From NCBI RefSeq assembly GCF_964204865.1, contig NC_135253.1, positions 21,984,001 through 22,048,000 of the forward strand: 64,000 nt of DNA, read 5' to 3'. Position 1 is the stretch's first letter. Every line of letters starts with the position of its first letter. Under the pieces are notes generated by a model. It worked only from the letters and a program-made list of their open reading frames with translations. It ran no database searches and was not told the origin of the DNA. Shown piece by piece: positions 1-11,300 of the stretch. This stretch comes from Styela clava (taxonomy: Eukaryota > Chordata > Ascidiacea > Stolidobranchia > Styelidae). Made by a program: the position numbers and the translations under genes.

Positions 1-2
1 TG

Positions 3-167
3 CCAAACGCTGTTTTACCACATCTTTCTGAAGTGAAAGAGATTGAACGGTACGTTGCATACAAAAATGGAAAAATAAAAGTACATTATCAAATATGGAA
101 ATTTTTTAAGATATATATATTATGCACAATAATTGATTGTCTCTATATGATTATGCTTATTTTTTAA
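3..167 (+). CDS. possible 3' end of a gene cut by the window edge
   Basis: The frame starting at base 3 is open to a TAA at 165-167. Its first 35 or so codons have coding-like composition (includes VKEIERYVAYKNGKIKVHY), after which it becomes hydrophobic and AT-rich. I do not recognise the family. An AATAAA lies inside the frame at 74-79, so the real end could be earlier or the frame could be chance. No splice site could be tested on the left because the window starts here. Low confidence. Confidence 0.2.
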   Translation, partial: PNAVLPHLSEVKEIERYVAYKNGKIKVHYQIWKFFKIYILCTIIDCLYMIMLIF

Positions 168-1020
168 GATTAGTTATGGAAAATCCTGTAACTATACTGA
201 TTAACGGTGTGTTATAAAGGGTGTCCATAAAGTTCCTTTACAATTTCCAAGTCAGTTCTCTATATATCTTAACCAAGTTTTTCTTTTTAATCAGTAATTG
301 TATGAAGTATTTTCACTTCATTTAATACATCTGAGAGGGTCTAAACAATATATGGTATCGATAAATTCCATTTGCAATTTAAAAAAATTTTTATGGACAC
401 CCAATTTAATAATAAAAAAGTGTTAAAAAAATAGACTCAACAATGTTGGAATTGCAGGTTGGACGTCTCGAGTTCAAATCCCGCGCCCACCACCTCACCA
501 AAGATGTAATAAATTGGGTTACAAATGCTGAACCAAAAAATGTCACAGTCCTTATAAATTGAAGGGAGCTTCTTACATATTGTGAGATATCAGTGGCTGC
601 TTGCACAGGGCCTTGTTCAGAGCCATGGGCACGACCAGTATGTTTCCCAGCTTTTATTTCAGGGGGGTGCATCCAAATTTAGGGGTTGTTATTAGTGATA
701 AAACTATTTGTAACTTATAAAAATGTGTTATGTATTTCAATGACCATTTCGCCGGAATATGAGTCACTTTCTGGATATTCAGATACAATTTTATTTACGT
801 TATGGATTAAAGTATGATGCCACATCTAAAAAATAGGGGGGTGTTCACTTCTATAGCGTGGGTGTAGGGAAATCACTGGGCACGACTACGTGTTGTTGAA
901 GACGCGTCACGTAGAATAGGCGTTTCCAGATGCCCCAGACATGACCCTTGCTTACTTCAAAAACATCGCCATATGTTCGACTCACACGCCTTATTTATTT
1001 GAGCTCTGACGGTCGGGACG
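168..1020. other. no gene seen; tRNA-like fragment inside
   Basis: AT-rich sequence without a supportable exon. Around 440-500 there is a tRNA-like 3' half with a B-box-like GAGTTCAAATCCC, probably a SINE fragment rather than a tRNA gene, since no folding 5' half is visible. Confidence 0.4.
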
Positions 1021-1500
1021 GAGTATCGAGTCTATTTCTGTAACCATGTCTAGACTGTTTTATCGCCCAAAAACCCCGCCTACGTTTTAGGGTGAATGTT
1101 GAATAGGTGGAAAAGTTTCAGTATAACCTTCAAATAAAGTTCAGTTTGTACCGGATTAAACCAGTTTGAGCTGACTAGAAAGTAAGCAGTCAAGATAACG
1201 GATATTTTTCTGTACCAACGTCGAACTCTAGACTGTCCGCGCCTACGATTGAGAGTAGACGCTGGAACGTTGGGAAAATTCCAGTATAACCTTCAAATTA
1301 AGTCCAGTTTATACCGGTTTAAACCAGTTTGAGCTGGCTTGAGAGTAAGCAGTCAAAGTATCGAGTCTATTTATGTACCCACGTCTAGACTGTTTATTGC
1401 CCAAAAGCTCCGTCAACGATTTAGGGTAAAAGTGGAATGAATAATCTTCAGAATGACCTTCAAAACAAATTTCAGTCCATACCGGTTTGAACGAGTTATG
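1021..1500. repeat. degenerate tandem repeat, about 170-bp unit, three copies
   Basis: Three diverged copies start near 1021, 1193 and 1356. Shared landmarks are TCTAGACTGT, a CAGTATAACCTTCAAAT block, and CCAGTTTGAGCTG followed by AGTAAGCAGTCAA. The copies differ by substitutions and small gaps, so the array is old. A short hAT-like stretch (CCAGTGGTTTTCAACCTGTGG) follows near 1590. Confidence 0.7.
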
Positions 1501-2239
1501 GTTTTCCTCTCAACTTTCTTGGTCCTAACTAGTGAAGGCGGATCTAGTTCTGAATGTTTGCTGATTCTAAAAAAGAAGTTTTCCCCTGAACCAGTGGTTT
1601 TCAACCTGTGGTACGCGTACCACTAGTGCACTGGTTCTTAACCAGTGGGCCATGGCCCACTTCTGGGCTACAGGAAATTTTTTGCCAGAATTAATCATAA
1701 ATTAGTTTTGGCTGTGGGTGGCAATTCTCATTTTTCTTATTTAATGAAGTGTCTATCTTTTCAAAAAGAATTTTTCGTATTTCTTAGTTTTTCCTTAGCA
1801 TGAGAATTTTTTTTTTTATCAAAAGGACAAATAAAAGCATTTCGCAAAATAGCATTTCGTGCTGAACAATGGAAATGATTGGTCACAGAATTTTTGTGCA
1901 ACAAAAGTGGAACACGACGAAAAAAAGGGCGAGAATTACTGCACTAGTGAAAGCTTTTCAAGTGGTACGCGAGCAGTTTGAATTATTCCAACAATTAACT
2001 TTTAAGTTGACTAACATATGGTGGCACACGTCGAAGTCTTATTTTCCAAATTCTTGAGTCGGAAACAACAATTTTTTTCGACTCGAATCAATTTTAAATT
2101 TTCATTACATAAAGATGGAAAAGTATGACGAAGGCTTTTGCTTTTATTTATTTTTTTCAAATTTTTTTCTGAGTTGACAGGGACCCGATGTTTCATTATT
2201 TTTTTCACTTTTTTTTGTATTGCTTGACCGCTTCGCATG

Positions 2240-2875
2240 CTTGTCCATCGATCTTTTCAAAAAACTCGGTGCTCATGTAAGGCCGTACCGTTATCGTTTC
2301 ACCGATCTTTTCAGAAAACTCGGTGCTTATGTAAGGCCGTACCGTTACTGTTTCGCCGATCTTTTCAGAAAACTCGGTGCGCATGTAAGGCCGTACCGTT
2401 ACCGTTTTGCTGATCTTTTCAGAAAACTCGGTGCTCATGTAAGGCCGTTCCGTTACCGTTTCGCCGATCTTTTCAGAAAACTCGGTGCTCATGTAAGGCC
2501 GTACCGTTATCGTTTCGCCGATCTTTTCAGAAAACTCGGTGCTCATGTAAGGCCGTACCGTTACCGTTTTGCTGATCTTTTCAGAAAACTCGGTGCTCAT
2601 GTAAGGCCGTACCGTTACCGTTTCGCCGATCTTTTCAGAAAACTCAGTGCTCATGTAAGGCCGTACCGTTACCGTTTCGCCGATCTTTTCAGAAAACTCG
2701 GTGCTCATGTAAGGCCGTACCGTTACCGTTTCGCCGATCTTTCCAGAAAACTCGGTGCTCATGTAAGGCCGTACCGTTATCGTTTCGCCGATCTTTTCAG
2801 AAAACTCGGTGCTCATGTAAGGCCGTACCGTTATCGTTTCGCCGATCTTTTCAGAAAACTCGGTGCTCATGTAAG
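2240..2875. repeat. 54-bp minisatellite, about 12 copies
   Basis: The unit contains CGGTGCTCATGTAAGGCCG, ACCGTTACCGTTTCGCCGATC and TTTTCAGAAAACT, and recurs every 54 bp. Because 54 is divisible by 3, both strands stay open through the array, giving an 18-residue repeat (plus strand RPYRYRFADLFRKLGAHV). Comparing copies, the distinct substitutions are 4 synonymous and 6 replacing in the plus frame, against 3 and 7 in the minus frame. That shows no clear selection on either. I read it as a minisatellite rather than a gene. Confidence 0.95.
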
Positions 2876-3335
2876 GGGGTTTCTTTTTTATCAATTTGTT
2901 TTCTGTATTTTTTGTATTTTTCATTGAAATACCCTTTACATCGCCGCGAAACTACGCCAAAACGTTGCATTCTGGCAGCTGCACACGCAGCCGGAATTAT
3001 AATATCAAAAATGTAAGTAAAAATTCTTATTTTAACTTTTACTTCTTTTGCGTACATTTATCGCCACGTTTGTATCTCCGCCAAAGTCATAATATTTCAA
3101 CCAGAATGTTTATCCGAGATATCAGAGAGACATTTTTAGTAAGAAAAGCTACAGCTTGAGAAGGTGTGCATGTGCCTTCATCTATATTTGTGGCGTTTTG
3201 AAGGATTTATTGCAAATAAGAAGCGCTTGGCTACCTATTTAATGCAAAAAAATCGAATAGTACAGCCATTTGGAACAAAACAGGCAAAAAAAAAACTTGA
3301 TTTAAAACATTTTTTTAAAACAATTCTTTTTGAAC

Positions 3336-3535
3336 AAATCCCTACGTACCGTTACCCTTTCGCCGATCTTTTCAGGAAACCCGGTACTCAAGTAAGACCT
3401 CACCGTACCGGTACCGTTTCGCCGATCTTTTTAGCAAACTCGATACTCAAGTAAGGCCTTCCCGTACCGTTACCGTTTCGCCAATCTTTCCAGCAAATGA
3501 GGTACTCAAGTAAGGCACTACTGCACCGGTACCGT
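3336..3535. repeat. degenerate outlying copies of the 54-bp minisatellite
   Basis: Three or four decayed units (CCGTTACCCTTTCGCCGATC, then ACTCAAGTAAGGC) resume about 460 bp beyond the main array. They keep the GTACCG core but have drifted in length. The gap between (2876-3335) holds no recognisable gene. Confidence 0.8.
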
Positions 3536-4174
3536 TTTGCGACTTTCGTGCCCATATTTTCGATCATTGCTCCCTTGTTTCAGCGACTTATTGTAAAGCC
3601 CATGGTTGAACTGAATATTGTGCGCACAGTTTAATGCTGTAAATTACATGGCCGTGTGTATTATACGTCAATGTTTATCCGACCGTGTTTGGCAAACACA
3701 TTTCGCTTAATTACGTAAAAGCCATTTCGCGGCTTATTGTTAAACAATTATTACATGTTATGGTGCTATTATTACATCACTTTGACGAAGAATTGTGAAG
3801 CAATAAACGTCTTAACACGACATGGGAAAATGCAATCTGCTACTCAGAGGAATTACTCCCGTAAAGCTAATATATTCATAACACATTAGGCCAATTTTGA
3901 CTCGTATATAAGTAAGGCTTCCTAAAGGATATATAATGTGGCGAACCATGCTGTCGAAGTTGGCTGAATAACAAGAGACAAGCGAGAGTTGAGGGACCTG
4001 TGTTCGATTCCGAGTTCTTTCAAATGCGAAATATTAATAGATTTGAGTTTTAAAACTTGATTTTAGAAAGAAAAAAAAAGCCAGTAGAGTGATACAGTTT
4101 TAAGTTGTGCTTCCGCGATATATAGTCGCGATTTTTTATAAACTTTCAAAGTAATTTTATGCAATGTAGCTCAA
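3536..4174. other. no gene seen; tRNA-like SINE fragment at about 3950-4015
   Basis: Only a short tRNA-like stretch stands out (GTTGGCTGAATAACAAGAG followed by the B-box-like TGTTCGATTCC), consistent with a decayed SINE head. The rest shows no exon or repeat I can name. Confidence 0.35.
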
Positions 4175-4505
4175 CGTTGGGCAGCGATGGCCGGTGGCCC
4201 CCAAGAGGGCACTCAGCAATTGGAGGGGGGGGGGGGCACAATGCTAGACGCAAAACTGATTTTCCTATAACTTTACAAGAAAACACTCCTAGTTTCTTCC
4301 TAGTTTCATTGCGTGATCACGTTATTTCACAAGGTGTTTTCACTTTGTAGAACATGAATTCTTTGAACAAAATGGTATTTGGGAATACACCAATCAAAAT
4401 AACAGTATAAATTCCACAGGAATGATGAACAGGGCGAGGGGGGGTGGGTGTCACGAGTACCAAAAGCCCCCGGAAGGGAGTCACGAGCCATAAAGGTTTG
4501 CGAAA
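4175..4505. mobile_element. hAT-type MITE, relative of the copy at 9628-9935
   Basis: It shares long blocks with 9628-9935 and 32230-32400: TAGTTTCATTGCGTGATCAC, a segment like GTTTTCACTTTGTAGAACATG, and the end CACGAGCCATAAAGG. The left end has GGGCAGCGATGGCCGGTGGCC. I could not define a clean target duplication. A G10 tract lies near 4228. Confidence 0.5.
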
Positions 4506-4744
4506 CAATGATGCATGTAATTAATCCGCGCCGCAGAGTTAGGGAAATTTCATAATTTAACTTCTCTCGGCTCTAGATTAAAAACACAAGTTTGGATTCC
4601 AATTCCCTACTTTGAATTGTAAATTAGTTTGACTACGACTCCATCTCCGAATTCACTGACGAAAATTACCGAAGATAGCACGTAAATCTGATAATAATTT
4701 TATCAAATGTCATATGGAATTTTGAACGAATTGTACCCAATGTC

Positions 4745-5215
4745 CAGCCAGGGAGTGATTTTGGGGGTCGGAACCTCCCCCCTCTTTTTGAAATGTAAAA
4801 AATAAAAGCATCTTCCTGTATCATACATAACAATTTAGGGTGCTACCGAAGTATGCGAACCAAGATGGCGGACATCGGAATGTAATATGTGTACTAGGTT
4901 AGGGTTAGGCCATAATTTCAGGTATAAATACTACGGGAGGCTCTTGGCTAGTCTTCGAACTGATAATAGGACTAAAATAAGGAAAATTGGAAAAAAATTA
5001 TCGCCTAACCCTAACCTGTTACCCATGTTACGTTCCGATGTCCGCCATCTTGGTTCGCATACTTCGGGAGCCCCCAATTTAGTTTGAAACGCTTTTTAGA
5101 TCCTAAGATTCATGAAAACACACGTTTCCGGCGTCCGGCCGGACTCGCTAGCTGTTTCGATCCAACTTGGCAAATAGAAATTTCAGAACCCCCGCCCCCC
5201 CTTAAAAATTTCTGG
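4745..5215 (-). mobile_element. poly-G tract interspersed repeat, split by a MITE
   Basis: Fragments at 4745-4838 and 5075-5215 belong to one interspersed family also seen at 8940-9130, 10815-10930, 23330-23460, 27560-27670, 50494-50700, 56465-56710 and 63420-63550. Typical marks are TTGAAACGCTTTTTAGA, a run of C or G, and TATCATACATA. The 236-bp MITE at 4839-5074 sits inside it with a clean target duplication, so the MITE came later. Confidence 0.6.
4839..5074. mobile_element. 236-bp MITE with 8-bp target duplication CAATTTAG
   Basis: The element begins GGTGCTACCGAAGTATGCG and ends with the inverted form, CGCATACTTCGGGAGCCCC. It is flanked on both sides by CAATTTAG (4831-4838 and 5075-5082). 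The inverted ends carry AAGATGGCGGACATCGGAA. Copies at 24088-24323 and 46205-46440 have the same length. An 8-bp duplication and a GG-starting end would fit Merlin or a hAT/P-like family; no coding capacity. Confidence 0.9.
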
Positions 5216-5287
5216 TTACACTTCTGCTAATGTCATATGAAATTTAAACAAATTGTTCCGAATGTCATATTAGGTGTGCCCGTGAAT

Positions 5288-5294
5288 TATAAAA
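5288..5294 (+). promoter_or_regulatory. candidate TATA box of the chitin-binding gene
   Basis: TATAAAA lies 69 bp before the ATG at 5363, the right distance for a transcription start near 5318 and a 5' leader of about 45 bases. It is suggestive only, given the AT-rich surroundings. Confidence 0.4.
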
Positions 5295-5362
5295 AAACAG
5301 CAAAATTTATGTTTTAATATACCCTCTTATATTACCAGTTTTGTGAAAAATTACCAAACATA

Positions 5363-8300
5363 ATGTTACGTTTCACCGTTGTTCTTGCTTTCGTCGGATG
5401 TGCTTTTGCACAGAATCCTACTGTTCCACCGAGCGGTGAGTAATTTTTCTATATTATTTGATAAGCCTAAAACAAGAGCTGCGGAGCGGGAAATAATTGA
5501 CCTTTGCCCCCGGCTCAGTACAGTATGTTCTTCAGCTTTGCATTTCAGGGGGAAGAAGGGGGTCGGAGTTCAGGGATTGGTCGATATTTTTGCCACTCCC
5601 CGAATTCCAGCCCCTTCCCCTGGAATGTAAAACCAGTGCTGCGGAGCCGGAAACAATTTATAACGGCTATCAATCAATTTTGGGGACCTCTGGCTCAGAG
5701 CCTCTCAAAGGCATTATTTGATCATGTCCTGTGGTATTATGATTTTGTTACCTCAAGGGCCGCAGTATCTTATCTCGATATTTAGGCTGAGAAAAGTTTG
5801 ACTACGGATTAAGAAATATCTTCGCCGCGACTTCCAGTTACAAATCAACTACAGCTTTGAACTCAGGGAAAATCAAATTGACGAATTCAAACTCCGACTT
5901 CGGGTAGTTATAGAAATACAATTCCATCTCGTCCACCTCAATGCTTTGTAACTCAACAGCTTCGCTGGGGACCTCATGTCAGCGATCCGCCATTTTTGTA
6001 GTGGATCTTGGTCAGAGCCGGATTATGCTTTTCAGAGGCCATAAGCGCTTACGATTTTGGTGCCATGTGTACAAAAATGATAATAATGAAACTAGTGTTG
6101 TGCGTTATCTGAAATTAAATAAGTAAGTTTCAGTTTCCATTGCTAATTGAGGGCCAAATTACGATTAATTTGCATGATTTTTTGGTTTTCAAAAAATGTT
6201 CTTACACTTGCAAGCATTGATAAAGAGGTTCAAGATGATACTTGAGAAATTCATTTCAACCGGCCCAATATTGATATCTGCGTCGCCTGACCAACTCGAA
6301 TTGTTTTCCCGTGTTCCCCCTACGGCCCTAAGCAAGTGCTTATTTTGTTACTTATCGATCTTAAGATCGGTAAGTATGTTGATAGGTATTCGTCTGTTTG
6401 TTTTTTTGTCTGTCTGTCTGTTAGATGCACGCGATATCTCACGAAAGCGAGGTTGATTCTGCTCCATTTTGCATGTGCATTCATCATAGCTCGGATCAAG
6501 AGCCTATTGATTTTCGATGAATTATGTTGTATAATTAGCGAGTTATTAATTAATCAGTGATCTGACACACGGTGTCACTATGAAGTAAAATCGCTGTTTT
6601 GGGGGATCCCCTAACCTTCGATCGATAAGTCTTCGGTCTCCGACCGATATTCTCATTTAATAGTTAATCCATCACTGTTCATGATATACACCAGGGGTTC
6701 TCATACGTTTGATGTTATGGAGCCCATGAAGAGGTTGACTATCATTTACGGATCCCCAAAATAAATTTATGAAAATAAAAGCAAAAAAGTATATTTCCAC
6801 TTACCGATTAATCTTCTCGAATAAACTAAAAATACTTTATTTAATGACTTACATGTATTTACCGTTGTCAAATTTTTTATTGCTGTTATTGTTTCTTTGT
6901 AAAGTTACAAGATTAGCCAAGTCAGTATTTTAATAAGTAAACGAATAGCTCGAGGAGGTGCGCTATGTGTCTCTAAAATATAACTGGGGCTCCGTATATA
7001 GCACTTTGAGAGGTACTACCGAAGTATGTGAATCAAGATGGCGGACACCGGAACGTAGTATGTGTACCAGGTTAGGGTTATGTCATAATTTCAGGTACAA
7101 ATACTACGGGAGTCACTTGGCTAGTCCCCGAACTCGTAATACAACTAAAATAAATAAAATTGGAATAAAATTATGGCCTAATCCCTGGTACACGTACTAC
7201 GTTTCGGTGTCCGTCATCTTGGTTTACATACTTCGGGAGTACCCTTTATGAACCTATGCTTCACCATCATAAATGTTATTTACCATAACTAACTGAATAA
7301 CATTTTTCAGAATTCAATTGCGCTGATTATCCGGCAGGCGATGCGTATTATCCGAGCCCAACATCTTGTGACGAGTTTTATAGGTAAGTACCTGATTGGG
7401 TGTTGTTACGTAAATTAATACGGAAGTTGAAACGGAAGTTCGATTTTTTTAAATTCCGAGAGACGGCACTGGAAGACTTAATCAAGAGCGTGGGCATTTC
7501 TATCAAATTAACTAATATCAATATTCCTTAATAACGAGAGAGCGATGCTCAAATATACGGACACGAAGTCAAAAACGCCTTAGTACGGGGTATGCATTCG
7601 GTCACAGGAAACTTCCGGTACCACGATGTCATAAAACGTGGAAGACTGTCATCACAATATCATAAAACGTGCTCCATAATTTAATATTATACAGCGGATT
7701 TTAGATGAAATACTAGATCTCACAGAAAATTTGAGAACAAATAAAATTAATAGCCTTCTAAGAAAAATTACAACCTTTAACCACTAAAAATTTCAAATGA
7801 ATTACTACATTAGTGAATGAGAAAAAATGATTTTTTCATAAGACAAGAGAGCTGTGCTCAAATATATGGACACGTCACAAGGTGTCGCTCTTTTTTATTC
7901 TGACACTTAAAAACGAATCTCTTGAAGTTCACAGAAATTTTTTGAAATAAGTAAAAGTAATAGCATTCTGGCAAAAAAATCAATCTTTAATTACTGAAAA
8001 TTTCAAAGCAATTGGTCGAGTATTCGAAGCGAAAAGCGTTTTCATCATGACGAGGGAGAAGAATAATAACAAGAACAACAACATATTATTGAAACGACTG
8101 TTATGTACACTGACGTGTCCAATAAAAACGATTCATAAGTCTACTCCGTTCACGATAACATGAAAATGTAGAAAATGCGAACTCAAGCATTGGTAGGGAG
8201 ATACTAGTTATAAATTACTTGGATCTGGGGGGTATTCGCCATTTTTAAACACCATTTTTGAACGATTTACTGAAAATCTGGTTTGCTATCAATAATCCTT

Positions 8301-11300
8301 TCACCAAATAAACCAAACGAGATGAAAATGCGCGCTTATATGCCTTTGAAATTGGATAACTTCGACAGCAAAATACGTCTGTGGAGCGATTCTTCAAGAT
8401 ATTGTTAAGAATCAGTGGCCACTTTCATATGACTTTGGAATTCTCCCAGCATCGCCTGCCCTAACTGAAGTATCACACATGAAATCGTAACCGGCGATTA
8501 CAACACTATTAAGTCGATACTAACGAAGTGTGTGTACCAGGCTAGGGTTCGGCCATAATTTTATTCCGATTTTCCTTATTTTAGTTCTATTACGAGTTCG
8601 GGGAATGTCTGTGTTAGCCAAGTGAATATACCCCTGCCCATAGGCTTCAGTCCCTTTACACAACTCGATGTAAAATAGACGAACGAAATTAGTTACCTCC
8701 AAATTGGTACACACACTTATGGAGCGCCGGCCATATTGCTTTGCGGTAACTCCATAAAATAATAATACACTGTTCATTTCACTCTAGGTGCGGCGTCCCA
8801 GGTTATACAGAGGCCTTCAAGTACACCTGTCCTGCTGGCCAAGTTTATTATGATCCCACCACCAGATGTGAATTCGAGTACAGCGTACCCCCACCGTGTG
8901 GAGTAAGTATTTCTACCTCAAGGCTCCACAAAATTGCAGTTCCGCTCCCCCCTCCTCCCACCTCCAATTGAACAGGGGGAGCCGGAAAGTGGGGGTGGCG
9001 GCAATTTTTCGTAGTTTGAAACGCTTATTAAACCCTACAGGATCTTGAAACACTCGTTTTCCGGGCCTGCTAGCTTTTACGATCTAACTTGGCAAATATA
9101 TATTTCAGACCCCTCTGCCCCTCCCTAAAAATTCTCTACTGAGTTTGATGTATCTGAAAATTTATCATTGGAACAACCTCTTTATTACTTATCGATTTTA
9201 ATTGGTAAGTATGTTGATAGGTATTTGTCTGTCTGTTTGTCGGTCTGTCTGTTAGATGCTCGCGATATCTCGCGAAAGCGAGATTGAATCTGCTCCAGAT
9301 TGTGCATTCATCATATGTCGTACCAGAAGCCTATTGATTTTGGATGAATTATGTCGTATAATTAGTGATGGGACACGCGGTGTCACTATAGAGTCATGAA
9401 TCGAAACCGTAGTTTCGATCGATAAGCCTTCGGTCTCCGACCGATATTCTCGTTTGTTAATTGTAAAATATCTGTTTTATCATTGAACTACAGACTGCAA
9501 CGACTGCAACAGGAGGTCCAGTAAACACCATCGACCCAACACGTGAGTAAAACATTTTTATTCTCATCCCAATTTCTGTCTTGTTACTTACATGCAATTT
9601 CTTATTGCTTCTCCACATTGTGTACACCAGCGGTTCCCGACCCAGGGCCCGTAGCCCAACAAGGGGGTCACAGCCGTTGGTAGGGGCCCCAATGCTAGGC
9701 GAAAACTTTTTTTATTCCCCCTTTACAAGAAATTTCCAAAAACTATTCCTATTTTCATTGCATGATAAGGTTATTTTACAGGTTGTTTTCACTTTGTTGG
9801 GAATGAATTGTTTGAACCTAATGTGATTTGGCATCCACCAATCAAATTAACACTGTAAATAATGGAAAGATAAACAGGCGGGCCATCATGAGCCTTCGCA
9901 AGGAGGCCACGAGCCATAAAGGTTGGGCACGACTGGTGTACACGGTTAAAATATTTCTGTACGCTGTATTACGGTATTCTAATTCTGAACTTCTCTCTTC
10001 ACCCACTGTTTGGCAAGAGTTACTATAGAATCTTCATTATGCTCTAACACAACCATGGGCAAAATACGGCTCGCGGGCTAAATAAGGCCCGTTGGGTTAT
10101 TCTATCTGGCCCGCCTGATGCCGTCACAACCAAACTAAAACCAAATTTTGCTGTTTTAGCAAAAAATAGCTCAAGCAAAAAATAGCTCCAAAAAATAGCT
10201 CAAGGATTGCGATCAAATTGAGTTTTGGCATAAGGCTTATCGTTGTCTACTTTTGCTTTTGTGACACTGTAAATATTGTCCAAAAAATGTTTTACCTCAT
10301 ACTTACATGGCCCGCCAGTCTAGATGGGCAAAATTTTTACTTATTGTCACTAAACTAGGTGAAAAGTGGGCGGGAACTGTGGCGTATTAGCTAAAGCGCC
10401 TAACTGTAATAGCATCTCATGTTGAAAGCTTGCGCGTTCGAATCCCAACCATGTAAATTCTATCCCGAGTGACCTTTGCTCGGAGATGAGCCTCTTTTAT
10501 TTATAACTTCCCCCCTCCCTACACACACACACACACAAAATAAAGATAATTACCTCGCTAAACATTTTTCTTCCTGCAGCACAACACCTCTGTGATGGAA
10601 AAAACCAAGGTACCTTCCCAGTGAAGGATTGCTGCACCAAGTTCTATTCCTGCAGCGGGATAACAGAGCCGGAAACCACGACTGCCCAGGTAAAGTATAA
10701 GACTATAGGTTCAAACCCCATGTCTTCCAATTTGCCCAGAATGTATTGAATCAATACCTGCTCGTTCAGTGCCCTACTTTGAGTTTACGTGTAAAATTAG
10801 ATCCTTGTATACAGGCACGTATTCAGGAGGTTCGGAAACCCTCCCCTCCGTTTGAAATGTTAAAAAAAAATTGTATCATAAATAGCAATTTTTTGTAGCT
10901 TGAAATGCTTTTTTAACTGTGAACACTTTTGAAAACTCAGGTTTTTCAGCTAATCTATTCAAATTATTTCATTAACGCTGGGTCATCATTGAAAAATTGT
11001 CTATCTATGAAAATTTCTGCGAATCGCCTCGAATTGCTTCCCTTGTTTCTCAAGCACGTGTTTATTTGGCGCTCCAGAAGTATGTGCACCAATATGGCGC
11101 ACATCCTGAACCTAGTATATGTACCAGGTTAGGGTTACCAAGGTGGCGCCCAACCTGAAAACCCTAATCCGGTACACTTACTAGGTTCAGGTTGTGCGCC
11201 ATCTTGGTGCAGGTTGTGCGCCATATTGGTGCACATACTCCGGGAGTACCATTTATTTTGCCTAATGGTTAATACTGATATGTTGTTATACAACTTTTTT

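Noticed and set aside
2205-2927. Two overlapping 235-239-codon open frames
   Set aside because: They exist on both strands only because the 54-bp repeat unit is divisible by three; no start context, domain or splice support.
4895-4915. TTAGGGTTAGG telomere-like motif
   Set aside because: It is an internal part of the 236-bp MITE and occurs once or twice per copy, not as a telomeric array.
10378-10460. Functional tRNA gene
   Set aside because: A and B boxes are present but no acceptor stem or proper anticodon arm forms; more likely a SINE head.
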